Shown here piece by piece: positions 35,231 through 44,564 of a DNA stretch of 64,000 nucleotides (positions are counted from its first letter, which is position 1; each line of letters begins with the position of its first letter). Source of the stretch: Thalassococcus_A lentus (lineage in GTDB: Bacteria > Pseudomonadota > Alphaproteobacteria > Rhodobacterales > Rhodobacteraceae); the NCBI RefSeq assembly GCF_028023555.1, contig NZ_JAQIOY010000003.1:682001-746000 (forward strand), written 5' to 3'. The notes under the pieces were generated by a model. The model worked only from the letters and a program-made list of their open reading frames with translations, had not been told where the DNA came from and did no database searches. The translations under genes and the position numbers were made by a program.

Positions 35231-36690
35231 TGGATGCAGATATCGTCATCATCGGGTCCGGCATGGGTGGTGCGACGCTGGCTGCATCGTTGGCGCCTTC
35301 AGGTCGTCGGATCTTGATCCTCGAGCGGGGTGAGCCTTTGCGCCCCTCGCCCTTGGATCGCGATGTGGATGCAATTTTTGGCAAGGGTGTTTTCCGCCCC
35401 GACGAAGCCTGGTTGGATGGACAGGATAGGCCGTTCAACCCCGGCAATTACTATTGCGTCGGCGGCAACTCGAAGTTCTACGGAGCCGCCTTGATCCGGT
35501 ATCGCGCCACCGATTTTGATAGTGACCACTGGCCAATCAACTACGACGCACTGGAACGCGACTATCAAAGCGCTGAGTCTTTGTATCAAGTGCACGGCGA
35601 TGCCTCTGTGGATCCGACCGAACCGCTCCATTCCGGCGCCTACCCGCATCCCCCGGTCTGCGATGAACCGGATATGGCAACCCTGAGGGATCGCTTGAAA
35701 CGCGCGGGACTGCATCCTTCGTCTATCCCGCTGGGCGTTGACGTGAGCAAATGGTTGGCGGCTGGGCAGACAACATGGGATGCCTACCCCAACACCTGCG
35801 GTGCAAAAATGGATGCAGAGACCTGTGGATTGGCCCAAGCGCTGAACCATAAGAACGTGATCCTTCGCACGGGCAGTTCTGTAGACCGGCTGAAAAGTGA
35901 TCCAAACGGGCGCGTGACGGCTGCAGTTCTCGACAGCGGCGAAGTGGTTACTGCGCCGCTCTTCGTGGTGGCGGCAGGCGCTGTGCAAACGGCAGCTCTC
36001 CTGTTGCGGTCTGCCAACGACAATTGCCCTACGGGTCTTGCAAACAGGTCAGATCAGGTGGGCCGGAACTTTATGAACCACAATTGTTCAGCTGTTTTGG
36101 CCCTGCACCCGCTGCGACGCAATCGCAGCATCTATCAGAAAACACTGATGTTGAACGATTTTTACCAAGGTACGAATAGCCGGCCCCCGCTCGGCAATGT
36201 TCAGATGCTGGGTAAGATAACCGGGCCGATCTTGGCTGCAACAACATGGATGCCGCGCTGGCTGGCCCAAATGGTTGCCGCCCGCAGTTTCGATTTCTAC
36301 GCCATGTCCGAAGACCTGCCGAACCCCGCCAGCCGCGTCACCTTGAAAAATGGGCAAATCAAGCTCGATTGGCAGCGCTCGAATTGGGAGGTGCATGTTC
36401 AATTGGTCAAAGAACTCAAAGCCGTTTTGCGGCGCGTCGGGTTCCCGATCGTATTGTCGAGGGCTTTTGACCGGCGCACACCGTCGCATCAATGCGGCAC
36501 GGCGCGGATGGGAAATAACCCGGCTTTGAGCGTTGTGAACAGCCATTGCCGGAGCCACGACCACACAAACCTTTTCATTGTTGATGCATCCGTTCTGCCG
36601 ACCTCAGCCGCCGTCAACCCGGCGCTGACCATTGCAGCCCTGGCCCTGAGGGCCGGGCGCCACATCACCGAGACGGAGTTTGCCGCATGA
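35230..36690 (+). CDS. GMC family oxidoreductase, copy 1
   Basis: 486-residue FAD-dependent alcohol oxidoreductase: dinucleotide motif IIGSGMGGATLAASL at residues 6-20, flavin-attachment region NYYCVGGNSKFYGAAL, and C-terminal catalytic pair His in SHQCGTARMG and Asn in AAVNPALTIAAL. It is only distantly similar to its neighbour. It would oxidise a sugar or cyclitol hydroxyl. No signal peptide is present, so it acts in the cytoplasm. Confidence 0.9.
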   Translation: MDADIVIIGSGMGGATLAASLAPSGRRILILERGEPLRPSPLDRDVDAIFGKGVFRPDEAWLDGQDRPFNPGNYYCVGGNSKFYGAALIRYRATDFDSDHWPINYDALERDYQSAESLYQVHGDASVDPTEPLHSGAYPHPPVCDEPDMATLRDRLKRAGLHPSSIPLGVDVSKWLAAGQTTWDAYPNTCGAKMDAETCGLAQALNHKNVILRTGSSVDRLKSDPNGRVTAAVLDSGEVVTAPLFVVAAGAVQTAALLLRSANDNCPTGLANRSDQVGRNFMNHNCSAVLALHPLRRNRSIYQKTLMLNDFYQGTNSRPPLGNVQMLGKITGPILAATTWMPRWLAQMVAARSFDFYAMSEDLPNPASRVTLKNGQIKLDWQRSNWEVHVQLVKELKAVLRRVGFPIVLSRAFDRRTPSHQCGTARMGNNPALSVVNSHCRSHDHTNLFIVDASVLPTSAAVNPALTIAALALRAGRHITETEFAA

Positions 36691-38282
36691 CCGCCCGAGG
36701 ATATGATTTCATCGTAATTGGCGGTGGCTCTGCCGGGTCTGTCATTGCCGCCCGTCTGTCCGAGGATTCCAGCGCCCGCGTCCTGCTTTTGGAGGCTGGC
36801 GGCAGCGATCGTCATCCGTTTTTTCACCTGCCCGCAGGATTTGCCAAGATGACAAAAGGCATTGGGTCCTGGGGCTGGTCGACATCGCCGCAAAAGGCGA
36901 TGCAGGACAAGGTTTTCACCTACACCCAAGCCAAGGTCATTGGCGGCGGATCCGCGATCAACGCGCAGATTTACACCCGCGGGGCCGCTCAGGACTATGA
37001 CGGCTGGCGGCAGATGGGCTGCGACGGGTGGAGCTATGAGGATGTGCTGCCCTACTTCAAAAAGTCCGAGGACAACGACACCTACAACGGTCGCTATCAT
37101 GGCAAGGGCGGCCCGCTTGGCGTGTCGATGCCTGCTGCGCCATTGCCGATCTGCGATGCCTTTATCGAAGCTGCCGGACAGATGGGCATTCCCAAGACAA
37201 CTGACGTGAATGGAGAAAAGCAGGACGGTGCCGGTTACTACCAGCTGACCCAAAGAAACGCCCGGCGCTCTTCGGCGGCGATGGCCTTCTTAGGGCCAGC
37301 GCGCGGTCGGCGAAACCTGACCATCCAGATGAAAGCCCAGATAAAGCGCATCCTCGTCGAACATGGCCGCGCAACCGGGGTCGAGATGGCAGACGGAACC
37401 GTAATTACGGCAGACCGCGAGGTGATCCTGTCCTCGGGCGCCATAGGCTCGCCCCGACTGCTTCAGCTCTCGGGAATTGGGCCTGCAGACCATCTCGCGG
37501 GTCTTGGAATCAACGTGGTCTATGATCAGCCCAACGTCGGCGCCAATCTTCAGGACCATCTCGACCTCTATGCAATTTGCGAGGTCACAGGGCCTCACAC
37601 TTATGATCGCTTCGCCAAGCTGCACCTCAGCGCTCTCGCCGGGCTGCAATATATCTTCACCCGCAAAGGACCCGTGGCTTCCAGCCTCTTTGAAACCGGT
37701 GGTTTCTGGTATGCGGATGAGAGCGCCGAAACCCCTGACATTCAGATGCATCTGGGGCTTGGAACCGGGATCGAGGCAGGCGTTGCAACGATGCGCAATG
37801 GTGGCGTGACCCTGAACGCCTGCCATCTTCGCCCACGGTCCCGGGGAACCGTCAGGCTCCAATCGGACAACCCCAGCGATATGCCGCTGATCGACCCCAA
37901 CTATCTGTCAGATCCCTATGATCGAGAAATGTCGATCCGAGGTCTGAAGCTGGTTCAGGATATCCTTTCGCAATCCGCGTTGAGCAAATACATCCTCGCC
38001 GAGCGGCTGCCAGGACCGGATGTGAAGACAGACGAAGATTACTTCAACTTCATCTGCGTGCATTCAAAGACTTCGCACCATTGCGCCGGAACATGCCGGA
38101 TGGGCGCCGATGATGGGGCCGTTCTGAACCCGCGACTTCAGTTCAATGGGATCGACGGGCTGCGGGTTGCGGATGCCTCGGTGATGCCGACCGTCAACTC
38201 CTCCAACACCAATGCCCCGACCATTATGATCGGCGAGAAAGCCGCTGACATGATCAAACAAGACCAAGGAATGACCATATGA
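36687..38282 (+). CDS. GMC family oxidoreductase, copy 2 (choline dehydrogenase-like)
   Basis: 531 residues: FAD motif VIGGGSAGSVIAARLSED (10-27), KVIGGGSAINAQIYTRG, and catalytic His in SHHCAGTCRMG with Asn in NTNAPTIMIGEKAADMI. It is of the BetA/alcohol-dehydrogenase type and differs from the first GMC enzyme, implying two separate oxidation steps. ATGA overlaps link it to both neighbours. Confidence 0.93.
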   Translation: MTARGYDFIVIGGGSAGSVIAARLSEDSSARVLLLEAGGSDRHPFFHLPAGFAKMTKGIGSWGWSTSPQKAMQDKVFTYTQAKVIGGGSAINAQIYTRGAAQDYDGWRQMGCDGWSYEDVLPYFKKSEDNDTYNGRYHGKGGPLGVSMPAAPLPICDAFIEAAGQMGIPKTTDVNGEKQDGAGYYQLTQRNARRSSAAMAFLGPARGRRNLTIQMKAQIKRILVEHGRATGVEMADGTVITADREVILSSGAIGSPRLLQLSGIGPADHLAGLGINVVYDQPNVGANLQDHLDLYAICEVTGPHTYDRFAKLHLSALAGLQYIFTRKGPVASSLFETGGFWYADESAETPDIQMHLGLGTGIEAGVATMRNGGVTLNACHLRPRSRGTVRLQSDNPSDMPLIDPNYLSDPYDREMSIRGLKLVQDILSQSALSKYILAERLPGPDVKTDEDYFNFICVHSKTSHHCAGTCRMGADDGAVLNPRLQFNGIDGLRVADASVMPTVNSSNTNAPTIMIGEKAADMIKQDQGMTI

Positions 38283-38587
38283 TCCGCCATATCGTATTGA
38301 CCAAGTTCAAACCCGAAGTGTCCGAGGAAACCATCAAAGGCATCTTCGATGGTTTGGCGGCTTTGGCCGATAAACTGCCTGGTGCTGCGAACTTCACCGG
38401 TGGGCGGTCCGAAAGCCCCGAACAGATCGAACGCGGCTATATGCACGGCTTTGTCATCGACTTTGACAGCTGGGACGCATTGCAGACCTATGCCGATAAC
38501 AAAGAACACAAGGCTCTGGGCGGTCAGCTTGTGGCGAACGCCGTCGGCGGGATCGACGGCATTCTGGTTCTAGACCTAAACGTGTAG
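38279..38587 (+). CDS. Dabb (stress-responsive A/B barrel) domain protein
   Basis: 102 residues starting IRHIVLTKFKPEVSEETI, with FVIDFDSWDALQTYADNKEHKAL: a dimeric alpha/beta-barrel domain. Dabb proteins include cyclases, lyases and monooxygenase-like enzymes as well as proteins without known activity. Translationally coupled to the GMC gene, it is likely a dedicated small enzyme of this pathway. Confidence 0.9.
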   Translation: MIRHIVLTKFKPEVSEETIKGIFDGLAALADKLPGAANFTGGRSESPEQIERGYMHGFVIDFDSWDALQTYADNKEHKALGGQLVANAVGGIDGILVLDLNV

Positions 38588-38611
38588 GTAGGAGGCAAAG
38601 GAGACCTGCAC

Positions 38612-39616
38612 ATGAAAAGCCGCCCCACCATTCTGGACGTCGCCAAACAGGCTGGCGTGTCGAAATCCACCGTCAGCCTTGTTTTGCAAGGTGCATCTTC
38701 GGTGAAGGATGAGACACGCGCCTCTGTGCGGAAGGCGATGGCAGAGATCGGTTATGTCTATAACCGGTCAGCGGCGACGTTGCGGTCTTCTTCATCTGGT
38801 CTGATCGGGCTTGTTATCAACGACCTGCGCAACCCGTTCTTTACCGAATTCGCCGCACTGTTCCAGATGGAGCTGGCACAGGCTGGTTTTGCAACAGTTC
38901 TTGCCAATTCGGATGAAGACCCAAAGCTGCAAAGCCAGATGATATCGTCATTGGTGGAACATGGCGTTTCGGGCTTCATCATCTCGCCCGCCTACGGTGA
39001 CGAAGCCTCGACGCTGGCCGTTCTGGAGGCTGCCAACACCCCGACCCTTCAGGTCTTCCGCACACTTGAGCCCGAAGGACGTACCTTTCCGCTGCTCGCG
39101 CCCGATTACCTGACAGGCGGGCGGTTGGCGGCGGAGCACTTGGTCGCTCAGGGCTGCAAGAAAATCGCTTTTCTCGGAGGTCTGGAAGGACGTCCCGTGA
39201 CGCGCGAACGCATGGCCGGGTATCTTTCCGTCTTGGAAGAACACGGGCATGAACCCCTGATCCTGACCGGGCAGTCGACCCGCGCTTTTGGCAAGACCAT
39301 GGCAGTGCAGCTGCGCAAAGATCATCCGGGCGTGGACGGTGTCATCTGCTTTAACGATCTCGTTGCGCTAGGCGTTCTGGCCGCCTGCCCCGATCTTGGG
39401 ATCAAGGCGGGCCGTGAACTGCGCGTGGTTGGGTTCGACGACATCGAAGACGGGCAGGACAGCTACCCGCCGCTGACGACCGTCAGTTGCAACATTCCCG
39501 ATTTCGCCGCCTCAACCGCGCGGCAGATTGTTGCTTGGATCAAGGAAGGCAAGGCCCCACCCCCCGAATCCCGCAGCCCTGTGCGGTTGGTTATCCGCGC
39601 ATCCAGCAGCGATTGA
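38612..39616 (+). CDS. LacI family transcriptional regulator
   Basis: 334 residues. N-terminal LacI helix-turn-helix (TILDVAKQAGVSKSTVSLVLQG, residues 6-27) with hinge near 55-60, then a periplasmic-binding-protein-like sensor domain (about 62-330). GGAGG precedes the start. It is embedded in the cluster and is the best candidate for the twin palindromes at 25617-25651, probably sensing the imported compound or an early intermediate. Confidence 0.93.
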   Translation: MKSRPTILDVAKQAGVSKSTVSLVLQGASSVKDETRASVRKAMAEIGYVYNRSAATLRSSSSGLIGLVINDLRNPFFTEFAALFQMELAQAGFATVLANSDEDPKLQSQMISSLVEHGVSGFIISPAYGDEASTLAVLEAANTPTLQVFRTLEPEGRTFPLLAPDYLTGGRLAAEHLVAQGCKKIAFLGGLEGRPVTRERMAGYLSVLEEHGHEPLILTGQSTRAFGKTMAVQLRKDHPGVDGVICFNDLVALGVLAACPDLGIKAGRELRVVGFDDIEDGQDSYPPLTTVSCNIPDFAASTARQIVAWIKEGKAPPPESRSPVRLVIRASSSD

Positions 39617-39632
39617 ACAAAAGGACACTGAC

Positions 39633-40799
39633 ATGACTGAGGTAAAGGTTGCCGTTCTCGGCGCATCCGGCTGGATGGGCAAGACCCACACAATGGCCTA
39701 TCAGAGCTTTCCTCACTTCTTCGGCAAAGAGGGTGGAACGGCCCGTGTTGTTGCGCTTGTCGAGGCGAACCCCGCAGCGGCCAAGGATCTGGCCTTTCGC
39801 GCACCGGGCGCAAAAATTCTTGGCGATTGGCAACAGGCCGTGAATGACCCCGATGTCGACTTGATCGACATCTGTCTGCCCGACAATTTGCACTACGATG
39901 TTGCCAAGGCGGCACTTCTCGCCGGCAAGCATGTCTATTGCGAAAAACCTTTGGCGGACACAGCCGCACAGGCCCGCGAACTGGCCGATATCGCGCGTGA
40001 AAAGGGCCTGATCACCCGTGTCGGTCATTCGTTCCCCCGAAACCCGATCCATGACAGGGCAAAGGAAATCATCGACGCAGGCGAGATCGGCGAGATCAAA
40101 CTGTTCAAGGCCTGCCAGCATATCGACATCTACGGCGATCCACTGGCCCCATACATGTGGCGGGCCGATGGCAGCCTCGCGCCCACTGGTATTATCGGGG
40201 ATACGGGCAGCCATGTGTTCAGCTTCATGGAGTTTCTGGTCGGCAGGGTGTCTTCCCTGATCGCAGACAGCTACATCACGGCACCAAAACGGCCCAAGAT
40301 CGAAGGTCTTGGCTATGGCGATGCGGCACCCGACATCACCGAAGACACGGAATGGGGCGACGTCACGAACGCCGATGGCACCAACATCCTGTGCACCTTT
40401 GAAAACGGGGCCAAAGGGCTGATTGATTTCAGCCGTATCGCCACGGGCCGCAAGTTCATGCAGACCTACGAGATTTATGGCACCAAAGGCAGCCTTTCTT
40501 ATACGTTCGACGAGGTGAACCGCCTGCGGTTTTACACCAACGACGATGCAGCCGGACGACGCGGTTTTCGCGAGATCGACGTCGGCCCCGAGCATCCGAC
40601 CTATGCAGCCTTTCTGCCGCTGCCGAACTTCGCGCTTGGCTACAACGAAGGCAAGATCATCGAGATTGCCGAAGTGATCAAATCGATCACGTCAAATGCC
40701 CCCATGTGGCCGACCTTCGAAAACGGCCACCACATTTGTCAGATCGTGGATGCCTGCATGGCCTCCTCGGACAAGCGTGCCTGGGTCGATATTCCCTGA
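39633..40799 (+). CDS. Gfo/Idh/MocA family oxidoreductase
   Basis: 388 residues: Rossmann start VAVLGASGWMGKTH, catalytic Lys in YCEKPLAD (about residue 112), and GIIGDTGSHVFSF with its Asp/His pair. The C-terminal domain ends KRAWVDIP. The protein resembles the Gfo/Idh/MocA gene at 13036 in architecture but is separate in sequence. It would oxidise a sugar or cyclitol with NAD(P). Confidence 0.92.
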   Translation: MTEVKVAVLGASGWMGKTHTMAYQSFPHFFGKEGGTARVVALVEANPAAAKDLAFRAPGAKILGDWQQAVNDPDVDLIDICLPDNLHYDVAKAALLAGKHVYCEKPLADTAAQARELADIAREKGLITRVGHSFPRNPIHDRAKEIIDAGEIGEIKLFKACQHIDIYGDPLAPYMWRADGSLAPTGIIGDTGSHVFSFMEFLVGRVSSLIADSYITAPKRPKIEGLGYGDAAPDITEDTEWGDVTNADGTNILCTFENGAKGLIDFSRIATGRKFMQTYEIYGTKGSLSYTFDEVNRLRFYTNDDAAGRRGFREIDVGPEHPTYAAFLPLPNFALGYNEGKIIEIAEVIKSITSNAPMWPTFENGHHICQIVDACMASSDKRAWVDIP

Positions 40800-40814
40800 A
40801 CCGAAGGAACGATC

Positions 40815-42884
40815 ATGTCCTTATCCGTCCCACAAAAGATTTTGGATGCGCTGACAGATGTGGTGATGCCGCGCCTGAAACCCGCGCCAAAGGCCGCTGA
40901 GACGATCCGGATCGGTGATTTTGATCTGCCGGTCTATCGGACCGGCGCCCTGGTCATTGGCAGCGGCGCAGCGGGCTTGCGCGCGGCCGTCGAAATGAAG
41001 CGGCGCGGCGTTGATGTGACGATCGTCAGTCAGAGCGCATGGGGCGGAACGTCGGCCTGTTCCGGCTCGGACAAACAGACCCTGCACACCGCCAATACCA
41101 AGGATCAAGGTGACAACTTTCAGGCCATGGCCGAAGCGATCCGCGCAGGCGGAGCCATGGATGAGGACACCGCTTATATCGAGGCTGTCGGCTCGGTCCG
41201 CGCGATGGCCTCGCTACAGTATCTGGGCCTGCCTTTGCCTCAGGATCATCTGGGCGGCACGTTGCGCTATCAGACCGACCACGATGAGGTTGGGCGCGCG
41301 ACATCATGCGGCCCCCGTACATCGCGCTTGATGGTCAAGGTTCTGGCCGAAGAGGCAATCCGCCTCGATATCCCGTTTTTCAACCAGACGACAGCGATCA
41401 AGGTGCTGAAGAACACGCAGGGTGTGACCGGGTTGCTGGCCATCCGCCCCAAGGAAAGCACCGACGCGAACCCTTATGGGTTGGCTGTTTTTCCCTGCTC
41501 CGCATTGGTATTTGCCGCTGGTGGCCCGGGCGAGATGTATCGCGACAGCGTGTTTCCGAATGGCTGTTTCGGCACCTTGGGCATGGCGCTCGAGGCCGGG
41601 CTGGAACTGACAAATATCACCGAAAGCCAGTTTGGCATCAGCACCCGACGAGAGGGATTCCCGTGGAACCTGTCGGGAACCTATGTGCAGGTCATCCCGC
41701 ACATCTACTCGGTCGACGGCGACGGCACAGAACGTCATTTCCTGGCCGATTACTATCGGACTACGCAGGAAATGGCCTCGAACATTTTCCGCAAGGGATA
41801 CCAATGGCCCTTTCACGCAAGCCGTATGCTGGATTTTCAATCAAGCCTTATTGATCTTGCAATCTTCCGTGAAGGCCAGAAAGGCCGCCGTGTCTTTATG
41901 GATTTCAATCGCAATCCAGAACCGATTGACGCCCCGTTCAGTCTGGAGCGCCTGGACAGCGATGTGGCTGACTATTTGCGCAGCGCCGGTGCGGATCACG
42001 CGCTGCCGATTGACCGCTTGCGCCACATGAACCCGCTCGCGATCGAACTGTACAAGCGATACAAGGTTGATATTTCGGCAGATCCTTTGGAATTCGCGGT
42101 CAACAACCAGCACATGAATGGCGGGATCGCGGTCGATACTTGGGGACGTACGAATATTCCAGGCATCTACGCGGTGGGTGAGGCCTCGGGCACACATGGT
42201 GCGACCCGACCCGGAGGTTCAGCCCTGAATGCAGGTCAGGTCTTTGGCACGCGGGTCGCCGAACACATCGGCGCAGCGGGTACCGCGCGCGCGCCCTCGC
42301 AATCCGATGTGTCGGGTGCTGCCGCAACGGCCATATCCAACGTCACGGGCCACCGAAAAAGCGACAGCCCATTGACCTGGAAGGACATCCGGGCCGATGT
42401 GCAGGCCCGCATGAGCGACCATGCCGGCATTCTGTGCAACCCAGCCGATGTGTCAGACGCCTTGACCGACGCCCGCGCCCTGAACACCCGGATCCATGAT
42501 TTAGGTATCGCTGTGGCGCGAAACGCCGAGATGGTCCGCGCGGTTCAATGGCAGCAGATGGCGCTTGCGTCAGAAGCCGTGCTTGCTGCCCTCGATCACT
42601 ATATCGCAAAAGGCGGCGGCAGCCGTGGCGCCCGGGCGATTTGCGACCCACTGGGTGAATCATTGCCGATGTCAGTGCAAGGACCGCTGCCCGAAGTTCG
42701 ATTTCGCACCGAACGAGAGGCCGACAAGAACAGCCAGTTGAAAGTCCGTCTTGATGGCACGAATTTCGTCATCACGGATGTCGCGAACCGATGCTACGAT
42801 GGCGACAAATCCTTTTTTGAACGCGATTGGCCAGCATGGCTGACCGGCGATATCTACAGATCTGGTGTCGAAGCATCCTGCTAA
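40815..42884 (+). CDS. FAD-binding protein of the fumarate reductase / succinate dehydrogenase flavoprotein type
   Basis: 689 residues. After about 45 N-terminal residues the FAD motif VIGSGAAGLRAAVEMKRRG appears, then the FAD_binding_2 domain with HMNGGIAVDTWGRTNIPGIYAVGEASG, and a C-terminal helical domain like that of succinate dehydrogenase flavoproteins. No iron-sulfur or membrane-anchor partner is encoded nearby, so it may act alone as a dehydrogenase or reductase. It is the last recognisable gene of the cluster. Confidence 0.88.
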   Translation: MSLSVPQKILDALTDVVMPRLKPAPKAAETIRIGDFDLPVYRTGALVIGSGAAGLRAAVEMKRRGVDVTIVSQSAWGGTSACSGSDKQTLHTANTKDQGDNFQAMAEAIRAGGAMDEDTAYIEAVGSVRAMASLQYLGLPLPQDHLGGTLRYQTDHDEVGRATSCGPRTSRLMVKVLAEEAIRLDIPFFNQTTAIKVLKNTQGVTGLLAIRPKESTDANPYGLAVFPCSALVFAAGGPGEMYRDSVFPNGCFGTLGMALEAGLELTNITESQFGISTRREGFPWNLSGTYVQVIPHIYSVDGDGTERHFLADYYRTTQEMASNIFRKGYQWPFHASRMLDFQSSLIDLAIFREGQKGRRVFMDFNRNPEPIDAPFSLERLDSDVADYLRSAGADHALPIDRLRHMNPLAIELYKRYKVDISADPLEFAVNNQHMNGGIAVDTWGRTNIPGIYAVGEASGTHGATRPGGSALNAGQVFGTRVAEHIGAAGTARAPSQSDVSGAAATAISNVTGHRKSDSPLTWKDIRADVQARMSDHAGILCNPADVSDALTDARALNTRIHDLGIAVARNAEMVRAVQWQQMALASEAVLAALDHYIAKGGGSRGARAICDPLGESLPMSVQGPLPEVRFRTEREADKNSQLKVRLDGTNFVITDVANRCYDGDKSFFERDWPAWLTGDIYRSGVEASC

Positions 42885-43189
42885 GCTCTCGATTCATCAA
42901 ACCGCCACTTTGAAGACGTCTACCGTGAAGATGTCCGCAAACCATTGAGCGCTCCGACCAAACGACCGCTTCCCAGCCTCTGCATTGACGCAACCGAAAT
43001 GAATTTGAACGTTGCTATTGGAAAGTGTGGCCACCTCGCCAAGAACAGAAGCCTTTGACTTGCACGTGTTAAGTCGAGACGAGTTGTTTTTCGCGCAGCG
43101 ACTCTGGATGGATATGGCTCGACCAATCGCTCCGACATGGTGACCCAAATCCAAACTCATGCCGAGAGCGCACACAATTCATTGATTTT
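42885..43189. other. Spacer between catabolic cluster and genomic island, no gene recognised
   Basis: 305 bases. One open frame on each strand is possible, but neither has a recognisable product or ribosome-binding site. No terminator with a clear T-run is seen after the flavoprotein gene. Confidence 0.4.
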
Positions 43190-43207
43190 AATGGTGCCCC
43201 CACACGG
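43190..43207 (+). repeat. Left attachment site (attL)
   Basis: AATGGTGCCCCCACACGG, identical to 50468-50485. It contains the last 16 bases of tRNA-Thr, including CCA, without the rest of the gene, as expected from site-specific integration into a tRNA 3' end. Confidence 0.92.
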
Positions 43208-43322
43208 CACACCAGATTAACACCTCACGGTCTCCCACACTCTATTTCCTAATGTTTTTCAGCGATTTGGGCTATATTTCGGTATATTTTACTTGAAAGG
43301 CGTATTAGTGGGTCTCACTATA

Positions 43323-43345
43323 AAAGGTGGACATAAAGGTGGACA
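43323..43345 (+). repeat. Two 11-bp direct repeats upstream of the integrase
   Basis: AAAGGTGGACA occurs at 43323-43333 and 43335-43345, a 12-bp period, between attL and the integrase start. Position suggests integrase arm-type sites or an autoregulatory operator. Confidence 0.6.
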
Positions 43346-43361
43346 CTAGTGAGAGGCAAGT

Positions 43362-44564
43362 ATGGCCGCTAGATACAAACTGACGGACCGTCAGGTCAGA
43401 AACCTAAGACCTGGCACGAAGCTAAACGATGGCGGAGGCCTTTGGGTGCATTGCCGAGAGGGCGGGTCCACGCAGTGGGTTCTCCGCGTCACGGTGCATG
43501 GGAGACGACGTGAAATGGGCTTGGGGGGCATCGACACTGTGAGTCTCGCCCAGGCCCGCGAAATCGCGGATAAATGGCGCGGACTCGCAAAAGCCGGAAC
43601 TGACCCTATCATCGAGCGCGACAAGCAACGCCGCGAGGCCAAACGCAATCTCTATTTATTAGAGGATGTTGCGAGAGACGCATTTGAGGCACGCAAGGCC
43701 GATCTGAAAGGAGACGGCAAGGCTGGAAGGTGGTTTTCCCCTCTCGAAAGACACATCCTCCCAAAGCTGGGACATTTGCCGGTGACACAAATAGACCAAC
43801 ACGCCATCAAAGAGGCACTTAAACCGCTTTGGCACAGCAAAGCGGACACGGCTCGTAAGGCGCTCAATCGATTGGGTTTGGTTCTAAAACACGCGGCCGC
43901 CATCGACCTGAATGTCGATCTACAAGCGACGGACAAGGCAAAAGCGCTTCTTGGGAAAACCCGCCACGTGCCGCAGCATATTCCTGCCATGCACTGGCAA
44001 GAGGTGCCCGAATTCTACGACAGCCTTTCCGATGGAACAGTTGTTCATTTGGCGTTGCGCTTGCTCATCCTGACAGGGGTTCGATCAGCCGCAGCTCGGC
44101 ATTGCCGTTGGGAACAGATTGAAGGCGACGTTTGGACGGTACCTGCCGAGTATATCAAAGGCCGCTTGGGACGGACCCGCGATTTTCGGGTTCCCCTGTC
44201 AGACGAAGCAATGACTGTTTTGCGGGATGCACGGGCACATGAGCGAAACGGATGGCTGTTTCCGTCGCCACGGGCGAAAAACCCAATTTCGGACATGAGC
44301 ATGTCGCGACATATGGAACGGCGCGGCTTGGATGCACGACCGCACGGATTCCGTGCGAGCTTGCGTAGCTGGCTGGCTGATTGCACGGACGCTTCTCATG
44401 AGGTCGCCGAAACAGTCCTAGGCCACAAGATTCTGAACGCCGTTCAAGCAGCATATCAGCGCTCTGACCATCTCGAACAACGTCGCGTCCTTATGCAGCG
44501 CTGGACAGATCACGTAACGGGCAAAAGCGGTGCCCTGGTGCGATTGGCGGCCTCTGATGGCTAA
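43362..44564 (+). CDS. Tyrosine-type site-specific integrase (P4 family)
   Basis: 400 residues: N-terminal arm-binding domain (DUF4102-like, KLNDGGGLWVHCREGG), core-binding domain (about 95-190), and catalytic domain with Arg in TGVRSAAARH (about 240), HGFR (about 328), His in LGHK (about 354) and the nucleophilic Tyr in QAAYQRSD (about 364). It catalyses integration and excision at the tRNA-Thr 3' end. It lies next to attL, at the end away from the tRNA. The next gene overlaps it by eight bases. Confidence 0.95.
   Translation: MAARYKLTDRQVRNLRPGTKLNDGGGLWVHCREGGSTQWVLRVTVHGRRREMGLGGIDTVSLAQAREIADKWRGLAKAGTDPIIERDKQRREAKRNLYLLEDVARDAFEARKADLKGDGKAGRWFSPLERHILPKLGHLPVTQIDQHAIKEALKPLWHSKADTARKALNRLGLVLKHAAAIDLNVDLQATDKAKALLGKTRHVPQHIPAMHWQEVPEFYDSLSDGTVVHLALRLLILTGVRSAAARHCRWEQIEGDVWTVPAEYIKGRLGRTRDFRVPLSDEAMTVLRDARAHERNGWLFPSPRAKNPISDMSMSRHMERRGLDARPHGFRASLRSWLADCTDASHEVAETVLGHKILNAVQAAYQRSDHLEQRRVLMQRWTDHVTGKSGALVRLAASDG

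Noticed and set aside
39591..40595. A 334-codon minus-strand frame opposite the Gfo/Idh/MocA gene
   Set aside because: Antisense shadow; the plus-strand protein is a clear family member.
42897..43175. A 92-codon minus-strand frame in the spacer left of the island
   Set aside because: No recognised domain, no ribosome-binding site, and a composition unlike the neighbours.
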